A stretch of DNA of 64,000 nt. It comes from Thermohalobaculum sp039187815 (GTDB lineage: Bacteria > Pseudomonadota > Alphaproteobacteria > Rhodobacterales > Rhodobacteraceae). Position 1 is the first letter of the stretch. Every line of letters starts with the position of its first letter. Of this stretch, positions 30,710-39,577 are shown piece by piece. The stretch spans positions 18,975 through 82,974 of the forward strand of contig JBCCZI010000005.1 of the NCBI GenBank assembly GCA_039187815.1, in the 5' to 3' direction. A program made the translations under genes and the position numbers. The notes below the pieces were generated by a model, which was given only the letters and a program-made list of their open reading frames with translations, searched no databases and was not told the DNA's origin.

Positions 30710-33415
30710 ATGGCCGGGATCAGCCGCGTAGCCCTGTTCGGGAAGCTCAATTCGCTTGGATACCGCGCGATCGAGAGCGCGACGGTGTTCTGCAAGATGC
30801 GGGGCAATCCGTATGTGGAGGTGGTGCACTGGGTCCACCAGATCCTGCAGCTGCAGGACAGCGACATCCACCGGATCATCAAGCATTTCGAGCTGGATCC
30901 CGCTCGATTGGTGCGTGATCTGACAGCGGCGCTGGACATGCTGCCGAGGGGGGCAACGTCGATCTCGGATCTGTCCTCGCATCTAGAGGAGAGTGTTGAG
31001 CGGGCCTGGGTCTATGCCTCGCTGCAATATAAATCGGGTCATGCGCGGACCGGGCACCTGATCCTCGGCATGGCGAGCACGCCGAGCCTGACCAATGTGC
31101 TGGTCTCGATCTCGCCCGAGTTCAAAAAGGTAAAGGCCGAGGAGCTGAGCGAGAACTTTGCAGATGTTGTCGGTGGATCTCCCGAGGATGCGCTTGCTGC
31201 CAAGGACGGCTCGACCGTTGGCGGTGGCGCGAGCCCGGGCGAGGCGAGCGGCGCCATGGCACCGGCCCAGATGGGCAAGGAAGAGGCGCTGAAGCAGTTC
31301 ACGGTGGATCTGACCGAAAAGGCGCGCAATGGCGAGATCGATGAGATCGTCGGGCGCGACGAGGAGATCCGCCAGATCGTCGACGTGCTGATGCGCCGGC
31401 GCCAGAACAACCCCATCCTGACCGGCGAGGCGGGGGTCGGAAAAACCGCAGTGGTCGAAGGCTTTGCCCTGCGGATCGCGCGGGGCGATGTGCCGCCTTC
31501 GCTCAAAGAGGCGCGGCTGCTCAACCTCGATGTCGGCCTGCTGCAGGCCGGCGCCTCGATGAAGGGCGAGTTCGAGGAACGCCTGCGCTCGGTGATCGAG
31601 GAGGTGCAGGCGAGCCCCACGCCAATCATCACCTTCATCGACGAGACGCACACTTTGGTGGGCGCCGGAGGCGCGGCGGGCACGGGCGACGCGGCCAACC
31701 TGCTCAAACCCGCGCTGGCGCGTGGAACGCTGCGGACGATCGGCGCGACCACCTGGGCCGAGTACAAAAAGCATATCGAGAAGGATCCCGCGCTGACCCG
31801 CCGCTTCCAGGTGGTGCAGGTGGACGAGCCGGATGAGCCCAAGGCCATCCTGATGATGCGCGGCATCGCCTCGATGCTGGAGGGCCACCACAAGGTGCAG
31901 GTCCTCGACGAAGCGCTGTCCGCCTCGGTCAAGCTCTCGGCCCGTTACATCCCTGCCCGCCAGCTGCCGGACAAATCCGTCAGCCTGCTCGACACGGCCT
32001 GCGCGCGGGTTGCCATCAGCCAGCACGCGGTGCCGGCTGAGGTTGACGATGTGCGCCGTCGGATCCAGGCCTTGGAGACCGAGCTAGAGATCATCGGGCG
32101 CGACGCCTCGGCCGGCCTGGACGTTACCGAGCGGCGCGAGGCCATCGACCACGCGCTGTCGGAGGAGAAGGTTCGGCTTGAGGGGCTGGAGGAGCGGTGG
32201 AACACGGAAAAGACCCTGGTCGAGGCCATCCTCGATTTTCGCGCGAAACTGCGCGAGGGGGGCGGCAAGGTTGACGAGCCGGGCGCTGAGGAAGCGCCTG
32301 AGGGCTCGGAGATGTCCGAGGAGGAGCGGGACGGCCTGCTCCGTGATCTGCGCGCGAAACAGGCCGAACTGGTCGAACTGCAAGGTGAGAGCCCGCTGAT
32401 CCTACCGATCGTGGACGAACAGGCCGTTGCCTCGGTGGTCGCGGACTGGACCGGCATCCCCGTGGGCCGGATGGTCAAGGACGAGATTGCCAATGTGCTC
32501 AACCTTGCCAACATCCTGAACAAACGGGTGATCGGCCAGGACCACGCGATGGAGATGATCTCGCGTCGGATCCAGACCTCTCGCGCGCAGCTCGACAACC
32601 CGCAAAAGCCGATCGGTGTCTTCCTGCTGGCCGGCACCTCTGGCGTCGGCAAGACCGAGACCGCGCTCACGCTCGCCGAGGCGCTCTATGGCGGCGAGCA
32701 AAACGTCGTCACCATCAACATGAGCGAGTTCCAGGAGGCCCATACGGTCTCGACGCTCAAGGGCGCGCCTCCTGGCTATATCGGCTATGGCGAAGGCGGG
32801 ATTTTGACCGAGGCGGTACGGCGCAAGCCCTATTCGGTGGTGCTGCTCGACGAGGTCGAGAAGGCGCACCCGGATGTGCACGAGATTTTCTTCCAGGTCT
32901 TTGACAAGGGCCAGATGGAGGACGGCGAAGGCCGTATGATCGACTTCAAGAACACGCTGATCCTGCTCACCTCGAATGTGGGCTCGGATCTGATCATGGA
33001 TATGTGCGCCGACCCGGATCTGTTGCCCGACCCGGACGGGATCTCCAAGGCGCTGCGCGAGCCGTTGCTCAAGGTCTTCCCCGCCGCGCTGCTTGGGCGT
33101 CTCGTGACGATTCCGTATTATCCGCTGACCCCGTCGATGATCGCCGAGATCACCAAATTGCAGCTTGGCCGCATCGCCAAGCGCGTGCAGGCGAACCACG
33201 GCGTGCCCTTCACCTATTCCGAGGATGTGGTGCAGACCATCGTCGACCGCTGCCAAGAGCTGGAGAGCGGCGGGCGCATGATCGACAGCATTCTGACCAA
33301 CACCATGTTGCCCTCGATCTCGAACGAGTTCCTACGTCGGCTTATGGACGGCGAGGAGGTCAAGCAGGTCGCCGTCGGTGTGGCTGAGAGCGAGTTCACC
33401 TACAGCTTTGACTAG
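30710..33415 (+). CDS. clpV: T6SS ATPase ClpV (TssH)
   Basis: ClpV is the AAA+ unfoldase that disassembles contracted sheaths. The 901-residue protein has an N-terminal domain, then AAA1 with Walker A GEAGVGKT near residue 239 and Walker B FIDETHTLVGAGG. A middle coiled-coil region covers about residues 420-560. AAA2 has Walker A GTSGVGKTE near residue 643 and Walker B LLDEVEKAHPDV. The FRSALFGKLN-like start reads VALFGKLNSLGYRAIESAT. It closes the tssA-clpV run; a gap of 184 bases follows. Confidence 0.97.
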   Translation: MAGISRVALFGKLNSLGYRAIESATVFCKMRGNPYVEVVHWVHQILQLQDSDIHRIIKHFELDPARLVRDLTAALDMLPRGATSISDLSSHLEESVERAWVYASLQYKSGHARTGHLILGMASTPSLTNVLVSISPEFKKVKAEELSENFADVVGGSPEDALAAKDGSTVGGGASPGEASGAMAPAQMGKEEALKQFTVDLTEKARNGEIDEIVGRDEEIRQIVDVLMRRRQNNPILTGEAGVGKTAVVEGFALRIARGDVPPSLKEARLLNLDVGLLQAGASMKGEFEERLRSVIEEVQASPTPIITFIDETHTLVGAGGAAGTGDAANLLKPALARGTLRTIGATTWAEYKKHIEKDPALTRRFQVVQVDEPDEPKAILMMRGIASMLEGHHKVQVLDEALSASVKLSARYIPARQLPDKSVSLLDTACARVAISQHAVPAEVDDVRRRIQALETELEIIGRDASAGLDVTERREAIDHALSEEKVRLEGLEERWNTEKTLVEAILDFRAKLREGGGKVDEPGAEEAPEGSEMSEEERDGLLRDLRAKQAELVELQGESPLILPIVDEQAVASVVADWTGIPVGRMVKDEIANVLNLANILNKRVIGQDHAMEMISRRIQTSRAQLDNPQKPIGVFLLAGTSGVGKTETALTLAEALYGGEQNVVTINMSEFQEAHTVSTLKGAPPGYIGYGEGGILTEAVRRKPYSVVLLDEVEKAHPDVHEIFFQVFDKGQMEDGEGRMIDFKNTLILLTSNVGSDLIMDMCADPDLLPDPDGISKALREPLLKVFPAALLGRLVTIPYYPLTPSMIAEITKLQLGRIAKRVQANHGVPFTYSEDVVQTIVDRCQELESGGRMIDSILTNTMLPSISNEFLRRLMDGEEVKQVAVGVAESEFTYSFD

Positions 33416-33599
33416 GACGCGCAAGAGTCATTCCTGCAACGATTAATGCCGGCGCGGCCCCTCGACTTGACGCAGGGGTTGCGCTGAACGGCAAACTGTT
33501 GAATTAAAAGTGCTGTGAATTGAGCGAGGCTGCCGCAGCCAGGCGCGGGCGAGCATTGTTGCGCCTCAAGGGCGGCCCAGCGGGCCGTGGGAGAACGCA
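33416..33599. promoter_or_regulatory. Gap before the channel gene with a hairpin next to the start site
   Basis: No gene is seen. CGGCCC (33573-33578) and GGGCCG (33582-33587) form a perfect short hairpin ending just before the GGGAG that serves ATG 33600. The middle of the gap (33480-33530) is locally AT-richer and may contain a promoter for the channel gene, starting perhaps at the TTGACG near 33465. Confidence 0.35.
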
Positions 33600-34877
33600 A
33601 TGGCAAGCGAGACGACCAAGCGCCCTGCTGGTTTCTCCGACCGCGTGCGGACCCTGGTCGACAGCAATGGCTTCAACAATGCCATTTTCGCTGTCATCAT
33701 CGTTAATGTGATCTCGCTGATCCTCAGCGCGTCCGAGACGCTCTCGGCCGAGTTCGGCGACATCTTCCGCGCGACCCACAAGCTGGCGCTGGCGATCTTC
33801 GTCGCCGAGATGGCGATTAAGCTCTATGCCTTCCGCGACAAGTTCTTCAACTCGGCTTGGAACGTTTTCGATCTGGTCGTTGTTGTCGTGGCCTTGGTGC
33901 CTGAGGTCGGCAACCTGTCGATGCTGCGGATTGTACGCTTGGCACGGGCGCTGCGGCTGATTACGGCCTATCGTCAGCTCAATAGCCAGGATGCCGAGCT
34001 GCAGGAGCTCGAGGCGCTCGATCCCAAATCATTCCGGGCCCGGGTACGCGCGGTGCTTGAGACGGATGAAGCCCGTAATTTTATTCTCTCTGTAATCGTG
34101 CTGAACGGCATCATGCTCGGCATCAGCACCTCGCAAAAGCTGTCGGACAGCTCTGAGCAAATAATCTCGATCATCGACACCATCGTCATCTGGATCTTTG
34201 TCATCGAGATGGTGGCTAAGCTCTATGCCTATCGCATGAGGTTTTTCGCGCAGGCCTGGAACATTTTCGATCTGGTGGTCGTGCTGATCTCGCTGATGCC
34301 GCAGAACGAGACGCTGTCGGTGCTGCGCGGCATGCGGGTCATCCGCGCGCTGCGGGTGATGTCGGCCTTCCCGCAGATGCGGGAGGTGGTGAAGGCGTTG
34401 ATCGACGCTCTGCCCGGCATGGGCGCAGTCGTGCTGCTTTTGGCGATGATCTACTACATCTTCGGCATCATGGCGACGCTGTGGTTTGGTGAGGCCTTCC
34501 CGCAATGGTTTGGCTCGCTCGGCAAATCGCTCTATTCGTTGTTTCAGATTATGACGCTCGAGAGCTGGTCCATGGGGATCGTGCGCCCGGTGATGGAGGT
34601 CTTCCCCTGGGCTTGGGCGTTCTTTGTGCCCTTCATCACGGCCACGGCCTTTGCAGTGCTGAACCTCTTCATCGGTATTCTCGTCAACGCCATGCAGGCC
34701 GCGGTCGAGGAGAGCCAGGAGGAGGAGCTCGAGCGGCTGCGGGACCTCGTGCGCTCCGAGAACGCCGCGGTGGCTGAGCAGGTGGCGGCGCTGCATGAGG
34801 ACATCAACCGTTTGACCGCTCAGCTCCAGGCCGCGCGGGAACAGGGTGGGCCGGACCTGCCGCCGCGCGGCGACTGA
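33600..34877 (+). CDS. Voltage-gated Na-type channel with duplicated voltage-sensor domain
   Basis: The protein has 425 residues. A first S1-S4 unit spans about 27-124, with S4 reading LRIVRLARALRL (Arg110, 113, 116, 119). After a 35-residue linker, a complete S1-S6 channel follows at about 159-368, with S4 LRGMRVIRALRV (Arg243, 246, 249, 252), selectivity filter TLESWSM at 319-325, and S6. A charged coiled coil (about 370-413) ends it. The filter and flanks match the bacterial sodium channel NavAb type. The two sensors are clearly duplicates: FVAEMAIKLYAF and FVIEMVAKLYAY, NSAWNVFDLVVV and AQAWNIFDLVVV. Known bacterial Nav subunits have a single sensor. GGGAG precedes ATG 33600. It sits between clpV and a sheath-like gene; a role in secretion is unproven. 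Confidence 0.9.
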   Translation: MASETTKRPAGFSDRVRTLVDSNGFNNAIFAVIIVNVISLILSASETLSAEFGDIFRATHKLALAIFVAEMAIKLYAFRDKFFNSAWNVFDLVVVVVALVPEVGNLSMLRIVRLARALRLITAYRQLNSQDAELQELEALDPKSFRARVRAVLETDEARNFILSVIVLNGIMLGISTSQKLSDSSEQIISIIDTIVIWIFVIEMVAKLYAYRMRFFAQAWNIFDLVVVLISLMPQNETLSVLRGMRVIRALRVMSAFPQMREVVKALIDALPGMGAVVLLLAMIYYIFGIMATLWFGEAFPQWFGSLGKSLYSLFQIMTLESWSMGIVRPVMEVFPWAWAFFVPFITATAFAVLNLFIGILVNAMQAAVEESQEEELERLRDLVRSENAAVAEQVAALHEDINRLTAQLQAAREQGGPDLPPRGD

Positions 34878-35080
34878 CCGCTGTGCCGGCGACCGCTCCA
34901 TTGGCCGCCATCCCAACCCATCCGTGACCCCAGGGGCGCAGTTGGCCACAGCTCCAGGCGATCTTGGCCCGTGCCCCTTGCACAGGCGGGGGCTAGCTGC
35001 AAAATGAAAGGGCCCATGTCATTGCAATGGGCGGGTCTTCGGGTGCATTTTGACGCGCAGATCTTTTTTCGGAGTGGAGC
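34878..35080. promoter_or_regulatory. Gap before the sheath-like fusion gene with inverted repeat
   Basis: GCCCAT (35012-35017) and ATGGGC (35027-35032) flank an inner ATTGCAAT-like palindrome, together a candidate operator or hairpin about 50 bases before the gene. GGAGTGGAG lies just before ATG 35081. This suggests the second half of the T6SS locus has its own control point. Confidence 0.35.
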
Positions 35081-37045
35081 ATGACCGTTACGGATATTGA
35101 CGCGCCGGAAGGCGAGGAGGGCGCCGTTGAGAAAGGCCCCGCCTTCGGCACGCTCTCGGTTCCTGACAATACCGAGTCGGTCAGCGCAGATCGGACCAAG
35201 TTCCGCATCGCGATCCTTGGGGATTTTTCCGGCCGCGCCAGCCGCGGTGTGCTGGAGACGGGGGAGGCTCTGGGCGCACGCAAGCCGATGAAACTCGACG
35301 TCGACACGATTGACGATGTGATCGCCCGCTTCCGCACCCAACTCGTGCTGCCGATCGGGCCGGGCGGCGCCTCGGTCGAGGTGGAGCTTGGCAGCCTCGA
35401 TGATCTGCACCCGGATGAGCTGTATGACAATGTCGAGGTCTTTGCCGAGCTGCAGAATCTGCGGCGCATGCTCAAAGGCGGGCGCGCCGAGCAGGCGATG
35501 GAGAACCTCAAGAGCTGGGGCGACGAGTTCGGCCATCTGAAGGCTTTGGCGCGCAAGCGGGCCCGCGGCACCGAGGTGCCGGCCGACATGAAGCTAACCG
35601 ATTTCCAGAAGCTGCTCGAGGCGAACCCGGACGCACAGCCCGAGGCGACGCCGGCGGATGAGCTGATCCGGCGCATCATCGGCCCCTATGTGGTCAAGGC
35701 CGAGGATCCAGCCATTGAAGGCATGGTCTCTGCGGCGGATGAGGCGCTCTCGGGCGCCATGCGGGCGCTGCTGCACCATCCGGATTTCCAGGCGGTGGAG
35801 TCGGTCTGGCGCTCGCTCGATCTGCTGGCGCGCCGGGTCGAGACCGGCGGCGGGCTGGAGCTGGTCATCTATGACGTGGCGGCCGAGGAGATTGCGGCGG
35901 ACCTTGCAGCGCATGACGAGCTGACCGAGTCTGGTCTGTTCACCATGCTGGCCGAAAAGCCGGGTCTCGATGCGGGACAGGGGCGTCTCGCGGCGCTGAT
36001 CGGGCTCTACCAGTTCGAGGAGACGCCGCCCCATGCCGAGCTGTTGGGGCGCATGGCCAAGATTGCCGCCTATATCGACGCGCCGTTCGTGGCCTCGATC
36101 TCGGCCAAGCTGGTCGAGACCAAGACCGAGGATGTTCACCATCTGACCAAGGAGGCGTGGGACGCGCTCAAGGCGTTGCCCGAGGCGTCCTATCTGGGCC
36201 TCGCCGCGCCGCGTTTCTTGCTGCGCCAACCCTATGGCAAGCGCTCGGACCCCATCGATCCCTTCGATTTTGAGGAGTTCACCCAGCGCGAAGGCCTGAA
36301 GGGCATGCTGTGGACCAACCCGGCCGTTCTGGTCGCGGTGCTGCTCGGCGCCAGCTGGACCCAAACGGGGGGCAAGGTGACGCTCGGCGGCGTCATGACG
36401 CTGGATGACATCCCCTTCCACTATATGACCGACAGCTATGGCGATCAGATCGCCTTGCCCTGCACCGAGCGGCTGTTGACTGAGAAGACCGTGGCAATCA
36501 CGGCTGAACGCGGGGTGATGCCGGTGCTCTCGATCCAGGGGCGCAACGAAGTGCGGCTCGGCTCCTGGCGCTCGGTGGCGGGAGGAGAATTGGCCGGCCC
36601 CTGGAAAAGTGGTGGCATAGGCGGCCCGGCGGCCATGAAGAAGCGCAACGACGCGGCGGTGGCCGCAGTGGCTGCGGCCTCGGCTGCGGCGGCGCCCCCG
36701 CCCATCCCGGGCGGCGAGGATGACGATGTCGATCAGGTCATGGCCGATCTCGAAGCGGATGACGCAGAACAGGCCGAGGCCGATGATGACGGCGGCACCG
36801 AAGATCTCGACGCTCTGCTGGCCGATCTGGACACGCCCGATGAGGATGCCGATGACGAAGGCGGCCTCGATGATCTCGATGCGCTGTTGGCCGATCTCGA
36901 CGATGATGCGGGCGGGGACGATGCCGACGACGGGGGCGACGATGATCTCGATGCGCTGCTGGCCGAGTTCGGCGATGACGACGAGGCCAGCGAGGATGAC
37001 GGCGATATGGATGCGGACCTTGAAGCGCTGCTAAAGGATTTGTGA
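35081..37045 (+). CDS. TssB/TssC-like sheath fusion protein with acidic repeat tail
   Basis: This is a 654-residue protein in three parts. Residues about 40-150 resemble TssB (FRIAILGDFSGR; KLDVDTIDDVIARF; LGSLDDLHPDELYDNV). Residues about 185-510 resemble the TssC core (HHPDFQAVESVWRSLDLLARR; GLYQFEETPPHAELLGRMAKI; YLGLAAPRFLLRQPYG). After an Ala-rich linker, the last ~110 residues are extremely acidic with four or more repeats of DLDALLADLD type. A canonical tssB and tssC exist upstream, so this is an additional sheath-family protein, perhaps a baseplate- or cap-associated variant. The start has GGAGTGGAG. It overlaps the next gene by one base (TGATG). Confidence 0.85.
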   Translation: MTVTDIDAPEGEEGAVEKGPAFGTLSVPDNTESVSADRTKFRIAILGDFSGRASRGVLETGEALGARKPMKLDVDTIDDVIARFRTQLVLPIGPGGASVEVELGSLDDLHPDELYDNVEVFAELQNLRRMLKGGRAEQAMENLKSWGDEFGHLKALARKRARGTEVPADMKLTDFQKLLEANPDAQPEATPADELIRRIIGPYVVKAEDPAIEGMVSAADEALSGAMRALLHHPDFQAVESVWRSLDLLARRVETGGGLELVIYDVAAEEIAADLAAHDELTESGLFTMLAEKPGLDAGQGRLAALIGLYQFEETPPHAELLGRMAKIAAYIDAPFVASISAKLVETKTEDVHHLTKEAWDALKALPEASYLGLAAPRFLLRQPYGKRSDPIDPFDFEEFTQREGLKGMLWTNPAVLVAVLLGASWTQTGGKVTLGGVMTLDDIPFHYMTDSYGDQIALPCTERLLTEKTVAITAERGVMPVLSIQGRNEVRLGSWRSVAGGELAGPWKSGGIGGPAAMKKRNDAAVAAVAAASAAAAPPPIPGGEDDDVDQVMADLEADDAEQAEADDDGGTEDLDALLADLDTPDEDADDEGGLDDLDALLADLDDDAGGDDADDGGDDDLDALLAEFGDDDEASEDDGDMDADLEALLKDL

Positions 37046-37335
37046 TGGATATGACTATTCCGGGTGGAGGCGATTACTTTCGCTATGAAATCACGATCAT
37101 GTTCTACAACTCTCGGTATTGGCTCATTCGGGGAGAAGAGCACTTGCCGAACATGTTGCAGAACAACGGTCCTTATCCAAAACCGGTGGGGTGTGTGATC
37201 GTGAAGTCGCACCAGACGGCGTCATCAACGCTGCTCAAGGGGAAGAGCTTGAGTGATATGTGGATGATCAACCCGCTCATCGTCGAGCGACTGCGCAATG
37301 AGGAGATGCTGGTCGAGATTACGATCGACGATTGA
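37045..37335 (+). CDS. Small protein of unknown function upstream of vgrG
   Basis: The protein has 96 residues from ATG 37045, which overlaps the previous stop (TGATG) and follows AAGGA. An in-frame GTG at 37042 is less likely. It contains FRYEITIMFYNSRYWLIRGE, mixed hydrophobic-aromatic, and ends LVEITIDD. No signal peptide, membrane helix or PAAR motif is seen, and I do not recognise the family. Its base composition is visibly lower in GC than the tss genes, like the 5' half of vgrG. Placement directly before vgrG suggests an adaptor, chaperone or effector-related role; this is inference. Confidence 0.7.
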   Translation: MDMTIPGGGDYFRYEITIMFYNSRYWLIRGEEHLPNMLQNNGPYPKPVGCVIVKSHQTASSTLLKGKSLSDMWMINPLIVERLRNEEMLVEITIDD

Positions 37336-37371
37336 TCTAGAGTCAAAGAACATTTCAGGAAAGGTTATACT

Positions 37372-39564
37372 ATGGCTGCCAGCGAAGACGTCGTCTTTGA
37401 GGGGCGATCGATACGAATGAAAGGGCCGCTCGCGGCGGCTCAGATGCAATTGTTGCGCGCCGAAGTTCGGGAGGGTGTCGGCAAAATAACTGAGATTGAT
37501 ATCGAGTTTCTGTCGACCAAGTACGACATCAAGCTCGAGGATGTGATAGGAGAGCCGATTTCTATCGAGATCGACACTGCCCAGCAGAACATCCGCTATT
37601 TTAGCGGTATCTGCATTGAGGTTCTGTTCGAGGGTAGCTATCAGGGTCAGGCTCATTATTGCGCCAGCTTGCGGGCCTGGCCATGGATCATGACCCGCAC
37701 CGCCGATTGCCGCATCTTCCAGGACATGACTGTCTTGGACATCATGAAGGAGATATTCGGCGAGTATGGGTTCACGGATTACGAGGACAAGACGCAGAAC
37801 GCCTTGACCCACAAGCGCAGCTTTTGCGTGCAATACCGGGAGACGGACTGGGATTTCATCTATCGGCTGATGGTTGAGGAGGGGCTTTACTTCTTCTTCG
37901 ACTACTCACTGAAGAAATCTACTATGATCTTGATGGCGGAGGCGGGGCAGCATTCCTCGATCACCGAAGAGTCCGATCTCGAATTTTGGTACAAGGATGA
38001 CAAGCTGCGCATGCGCGGTGATCACATCTTTGATTGGCGCGAGCTTGAGCGGATGCATTCGGGCAAGATCACCCTGAAAGACTATTCGTTTCAGGCCCCG
38101 GACAACGAATTGCTCGAAAACAGCGCCCTAGCCAGCGGAAAGCACAAATACAAAGACTATGAGATCTATGACTGGCACGGGCGGTACAAGGGCAAGGACA
38201 AGAACAACTCGAACAATGAGTCCGAACGCGGCAAGCAGCTGGCGCGAGTCCGGATGGAGGCCCTGAAGGCTGAGCATGTGCGCTCACGCGGGGTGTCGAA
38301 TGTGCGGACCTTGGCGCCCGGCTATCGCTTTAAGATGACCAACCATCCGCGCGTTCCCGCCAACCGGGAGTATCTGGTTGTCGAGGCGATTCACCAGTTC
38401 CAAATCGAGACGGACTACAACACGGGCGAGCTTGAGGAATCGGCGTTGGGCGAGCGGGTGCAGCTGGATCTTGAAAAGAACCCCGACCCCTACCGCGTGC
38501 ACTTCTGGACCCAGCCGCACGATGTTGACTTCCGCATTCCCTATGAGTGCCCGCGTCCTCAGATCTCAGGCCTGCAGACCGCGGTGGTCCAGGGTCCAAG
38601 CGGCGATGAGATCTACACGGATGTCTACGGCCGCGTGAAGGTCAAGTTCCACTGGGACCGCAATCCGGCCAAGAAAGAGGACCATGCGCTGACCTGCTGG
38701 ATCCGCAAGGCTGAGAGCTGGGCGGGCCAGAGCTGGGGTATGCAGTGGGTCCCTCGGGTGGGCCAAGAGGTGGTGGTCGCCTTCGAGGAGGGAGACCCGG
38801 ACCGTCCCTTGATTGTCGGCATGCTGTTCAACCAAAAGAACACGCACCCCGAGTTCCGCACAGCCGATCTTGCGGCGCCGACGCTTGCGACCACCGACGA
38901 GGACCAGAACAATCTCAGCTCGGCTCTGGCGGCGAACAAGAACCTGATGGGCTGGACCACACGCTCGACCAAGAGCGGCAGCGCCAGCACCTTCCATGAG
39001 CTGGCTTTCGACGACACCAAAGGCAGCGAGTTCGTCCGCTTCCAGTCCGAGCGGGACTATAAGCAGATCATCAAGAACAATGCCGAGGTGACGATCGGCA
39101 TCGAACACGCCGATGCCGGCGACTTCACCCAGACCATCAAGAACCACCGGACCGAAACGGTGGAGGAGGGCGATCACACCTTCAAGGTGGCCAAGGGCAA
39201 GGAAGTCTACCACGTCGAGGCCGATCGTGAGATGACGGTCAACGGCAGTCACACCGAGACGATCGAGGGCGATCAGACGGTCACGATCAGCGGCAGCCAG
39301 ACGATCGACGTGACCGGCGAGATCAGCATCACCTCGCAGCAGAAGATCACGCTGAAGGTCGGCGGTTCCACAATCACGATCGACACCGCGTCGATCTCGA
39401 TCGAGTCGCCGCAGATCTCGGTCGCCGGCAGCGGGTCGGTCGAGATCTCTGGTGGCATGGTCGATGTGGCCGGTGATGGTATGGTGACGATGGGCGCTCC
39501 CATGGTCGAGATCGCGGGCGATGGTATGTGCACCGTCGACGGCGGTGTGGTCATGATCAATTGA
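37372..39564 (+). CDS. vgrG: T6SS spike protein VgrG (TssI)
   Basis: VgrG trimers cap the Hcp tube as the puncturing spike. The 730-residue protein has the gp27-like N-terminal region (FSGICIEVLFEGSYQGQ; FCVQYRETDWDFIYRLMVEE) and the gp5/OB-fold segment VYGRVKVKFHWDR...SWGMQWVPRVGQEVVV near residues 415-470. A C-terminal beta-helix of repetitive strands (THTETIEGDQTVTISGSQ region to ...CTVDGGVVMIN) follows. No extra effector domain is fused at the C-terminus. GAAAGG precedes ATG 37372. The first third uses more AT-ending codons than its neighbours. Confidence 0.95.
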   Translation: MAASEDVVFEGRSIRMKGPLAAAQMQLLRAEVREGVGKITEIDIEFLSTKYDIKLEDVIGEPISIEIDTAQQNIRYFSGICIEVLFEGSYQGQAHYCASLRAWPWIMTRTADCRIFQDMTVLDIMKEIFGEYGFTDYEDKTQNALTHKRSFCVQYRETDWDFIYRLMVEEGLYFFFDYSLKKSTMILMAEAGQHSSITEESDLEFWYKDDKLRMRGDHIFDWRELERMHSGKITLKDYSFQAPDNELLENSALASGKHKYKDYEIYDWHGRYKGKDKNNSNNESERGKQLARVRMEALKAEHVRSRGVSNVRTLAPGYRFKMTNHPRVPANREYLVVEAIHQFQIETDYNTGELEESALGERVQLDLEKNPDPYRVHFWTQPHDVDFRIPYECPRPQISGLQTAVVQGPSGDEIYTDVYGRVKVKFHWDRNPAKKEDHALTCWIRKAESWAGQSWGMQWVPRVGQEVVVAFEEGDPDRPLIVGMLFNQKNTHPEFRTADLAAPTLATTDEDQNNLSSALAANKNLMGWTTRSTKSGSASTFHELAFDDTKGSEFVRFQSERDYKQIIKNNAEVTIGIEHADAGDFTQTIKNHRTETVEEGDHTFKVAKGKEVYHVEADREMTVNGSHTETIEGDQTVTISGSQTIDVTGEISITSQQKITLKVGGSTITIDTASISIESPQISVAGSGSVEISGGMVDVAGDGMVTMGAPMVEIAGDGMCTVDGGVVMIN

Positions 39565-39577
39565 GGAAGGCGGGTCC

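Noticed and set aside
33600..34877. Frame fusion of two separate channel genes as an assembly artefact
   Set aside because: The frame is continuous with a plausible charged linker and a single start site. The second unit has no own ribosome-binding site, and the first unit lacks any pore remnant.
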